From NCBI GenBank assembly GCA_002281005.1, contig NCFD01000098.1, forward strand, positions 1 through 5,750: a stretch of 5,750 nucleotides of DNA. Reading direction: 5' to 3'. Shown in pieces: positions 5,372 to 5,750 of this stretch. Every line of letters begins with the position of its first letter. The stretch's first letter is position 1. The DNA is from Acidocella sp. 35-58-6 (lineage in GTDB: Bacteria; Pseudomonadota; Alphaproteobacteria; Acetobacterales; Acetobacteraceae). Made by a program: the position numbers and the translations under genes. The notes under the pieces were generated by a model. It was not told the origin of the DNA and searched no databases. It saw nothing but the letters and a program-made list of their open reading frames with translations.

Positions 5372-5750
5372 ATGACTGAAGCAAAAATCCTGCCGCGTAT
5401 GCAAGTGCATTACCGTGAGGTTGTGCGGGCGCAGATGCAAAAGGAGTTCAACTATACGAACACTTTTGAAGTGCCGACCTTGGAAAAGATCGTCATTAAC
5501 ATGGGTGTCGGTGAAGCCGCGGCTGACCAGAAAAAACTGGATGCCGCTGTTGCTGAACTGACCCTTATTGCCGGCCAGAAGCCGATTAAAACCATTTCCA
5601 AAAAGGCGATCGCCGGGTTCAAAATCCGCGCCGGCTTGCCGATTGGCTGTAAGGTAACGTTGCGCAAGGCCAAGATGTATGAATTCCTGGACCGTTTGGT
5701 CACCATCGCGCTGCCGCGCGTGCGCGACTTCCGCGGGATCCCGGCCGGTA
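5372..5750 (+). CDS. rplE: 50S ribosomal protein L5, 3'-truncated
   Basis: L5 (uL5) binds 5S rRNA in the central protuberance, touches P-site tRNA and bridges to S13 of the small subunit. The frame is open from the ATG at 5372 to the window edge, giving 126 residues of a family usually near 180. It shows [15 protein letters not shown] at 14-28, [16 protein letters not shown] at 34-49, and ITGQ-type [10 protein letters not shown] at 65-74. After these come [21 protein letters not shown] at 78-98 and RVRDFRGIP at 116-124. The next expected residues, SFDGRGN, fall beyond the window. It has an excellent AGGAGG site merged with the rplX stop. In E. coli the rplX-rplE junction is where S8 represses the spc operon; I cannot recognise that RNA structure here. 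Confidence 0.97.
   Translation, partial: MTEAKILPRMQVHYREVVRAQMQKEFNYTNTFEVPTLEKIVINMGVGEAAADQKKLDAAVAELTLIAGQKPIKTISKKAIAGFKIRAGLPIGCKVTLRKAKMYEFLDRLVTIALPRVRDFRGIPAG

Noticed and set aside
1..5750. Inserted or novel system among the ribosomal genes
   Set aside because: Gene order and content match the standard S10-spc layout with no gap over 15 bases; nothing is left unexplained that could encode an extra gene.

Overview
The window is a continuous stretch of a ribosomal-protein gene cluster of the S10-spc type, all on the + strand. It holds thirteen genes in the order rplC (5' end cut off), rplD, rplW, rplB, rpsS, rplV, rpsC, rplP, rpmC, rpsQ, rplN, rplX and rplE (3' end cut off). Every gene aligns by recognisable family motifs over its full visible length. 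I see no frameshift, insertion, mobile element, RNA gene or CRISPR.

The proteins look alphaproteobacterial. Examples are the L2 segment GRNNHGRIT followed by an [16 protein letters not shown] stretch, the L4 stretch [20 protein letters not shown], and the L22 stretch [13 protein letters not shown] content is moderate to moderately high by eye. L22 and L4 wording hints at Rhodospirillales/Acetobacteraceae, but that finer placement comes from memory of the families and is only a suggestion.

Layout: positions 1-4674 correspond to the distal part of the E. coli S10 operon (rplC to rpsQ). Positions 4671-5750 correspond to the start of the E. coli spc operon (rplN, rplX, rplE). The two parts are joined by a 4-base ATGA overlap, so there is no room for a separate promoter or terminator between the genes. 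No gap between genes exceeds 15 bases: spacings run from a 4-base overlap (rplD/rplW, rpsQ/rplN) through one base (four junctions, all TAATATG) to 15 bases (rplW/rplB). This points to one polycistronic mRNA with translational coupling. Shine-Dalgarno-like sequences lie inside the preceding gene's last codons or across its stop codon. All starts are ATG; the first stop is TAA in six genes and TGA in six.

Together the products build much of the ribosome. L3, L4, L22, L23, L24 and L29 are 23S-binding proteins that act early in assembly or lie around the exit tunnel. L2, L14 and L16 lie near the peptidyl-transferase and subunit-interface regions, and L5 belongs to the central protuberance. S3, S17 and S19 are small-subunit proteins.

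I found no new biological system here. The points worth a second look are small: a tandem TGA-TAG stop between rplB and rpsS, substitutions at two notable residues (L3 at the PrmB-type glutamine, L4 in the tunnel loop), a C-terminal tail on L22, a possible N-terminal extension of L23, and a perfect 8-base hairpin near the end of rplB.
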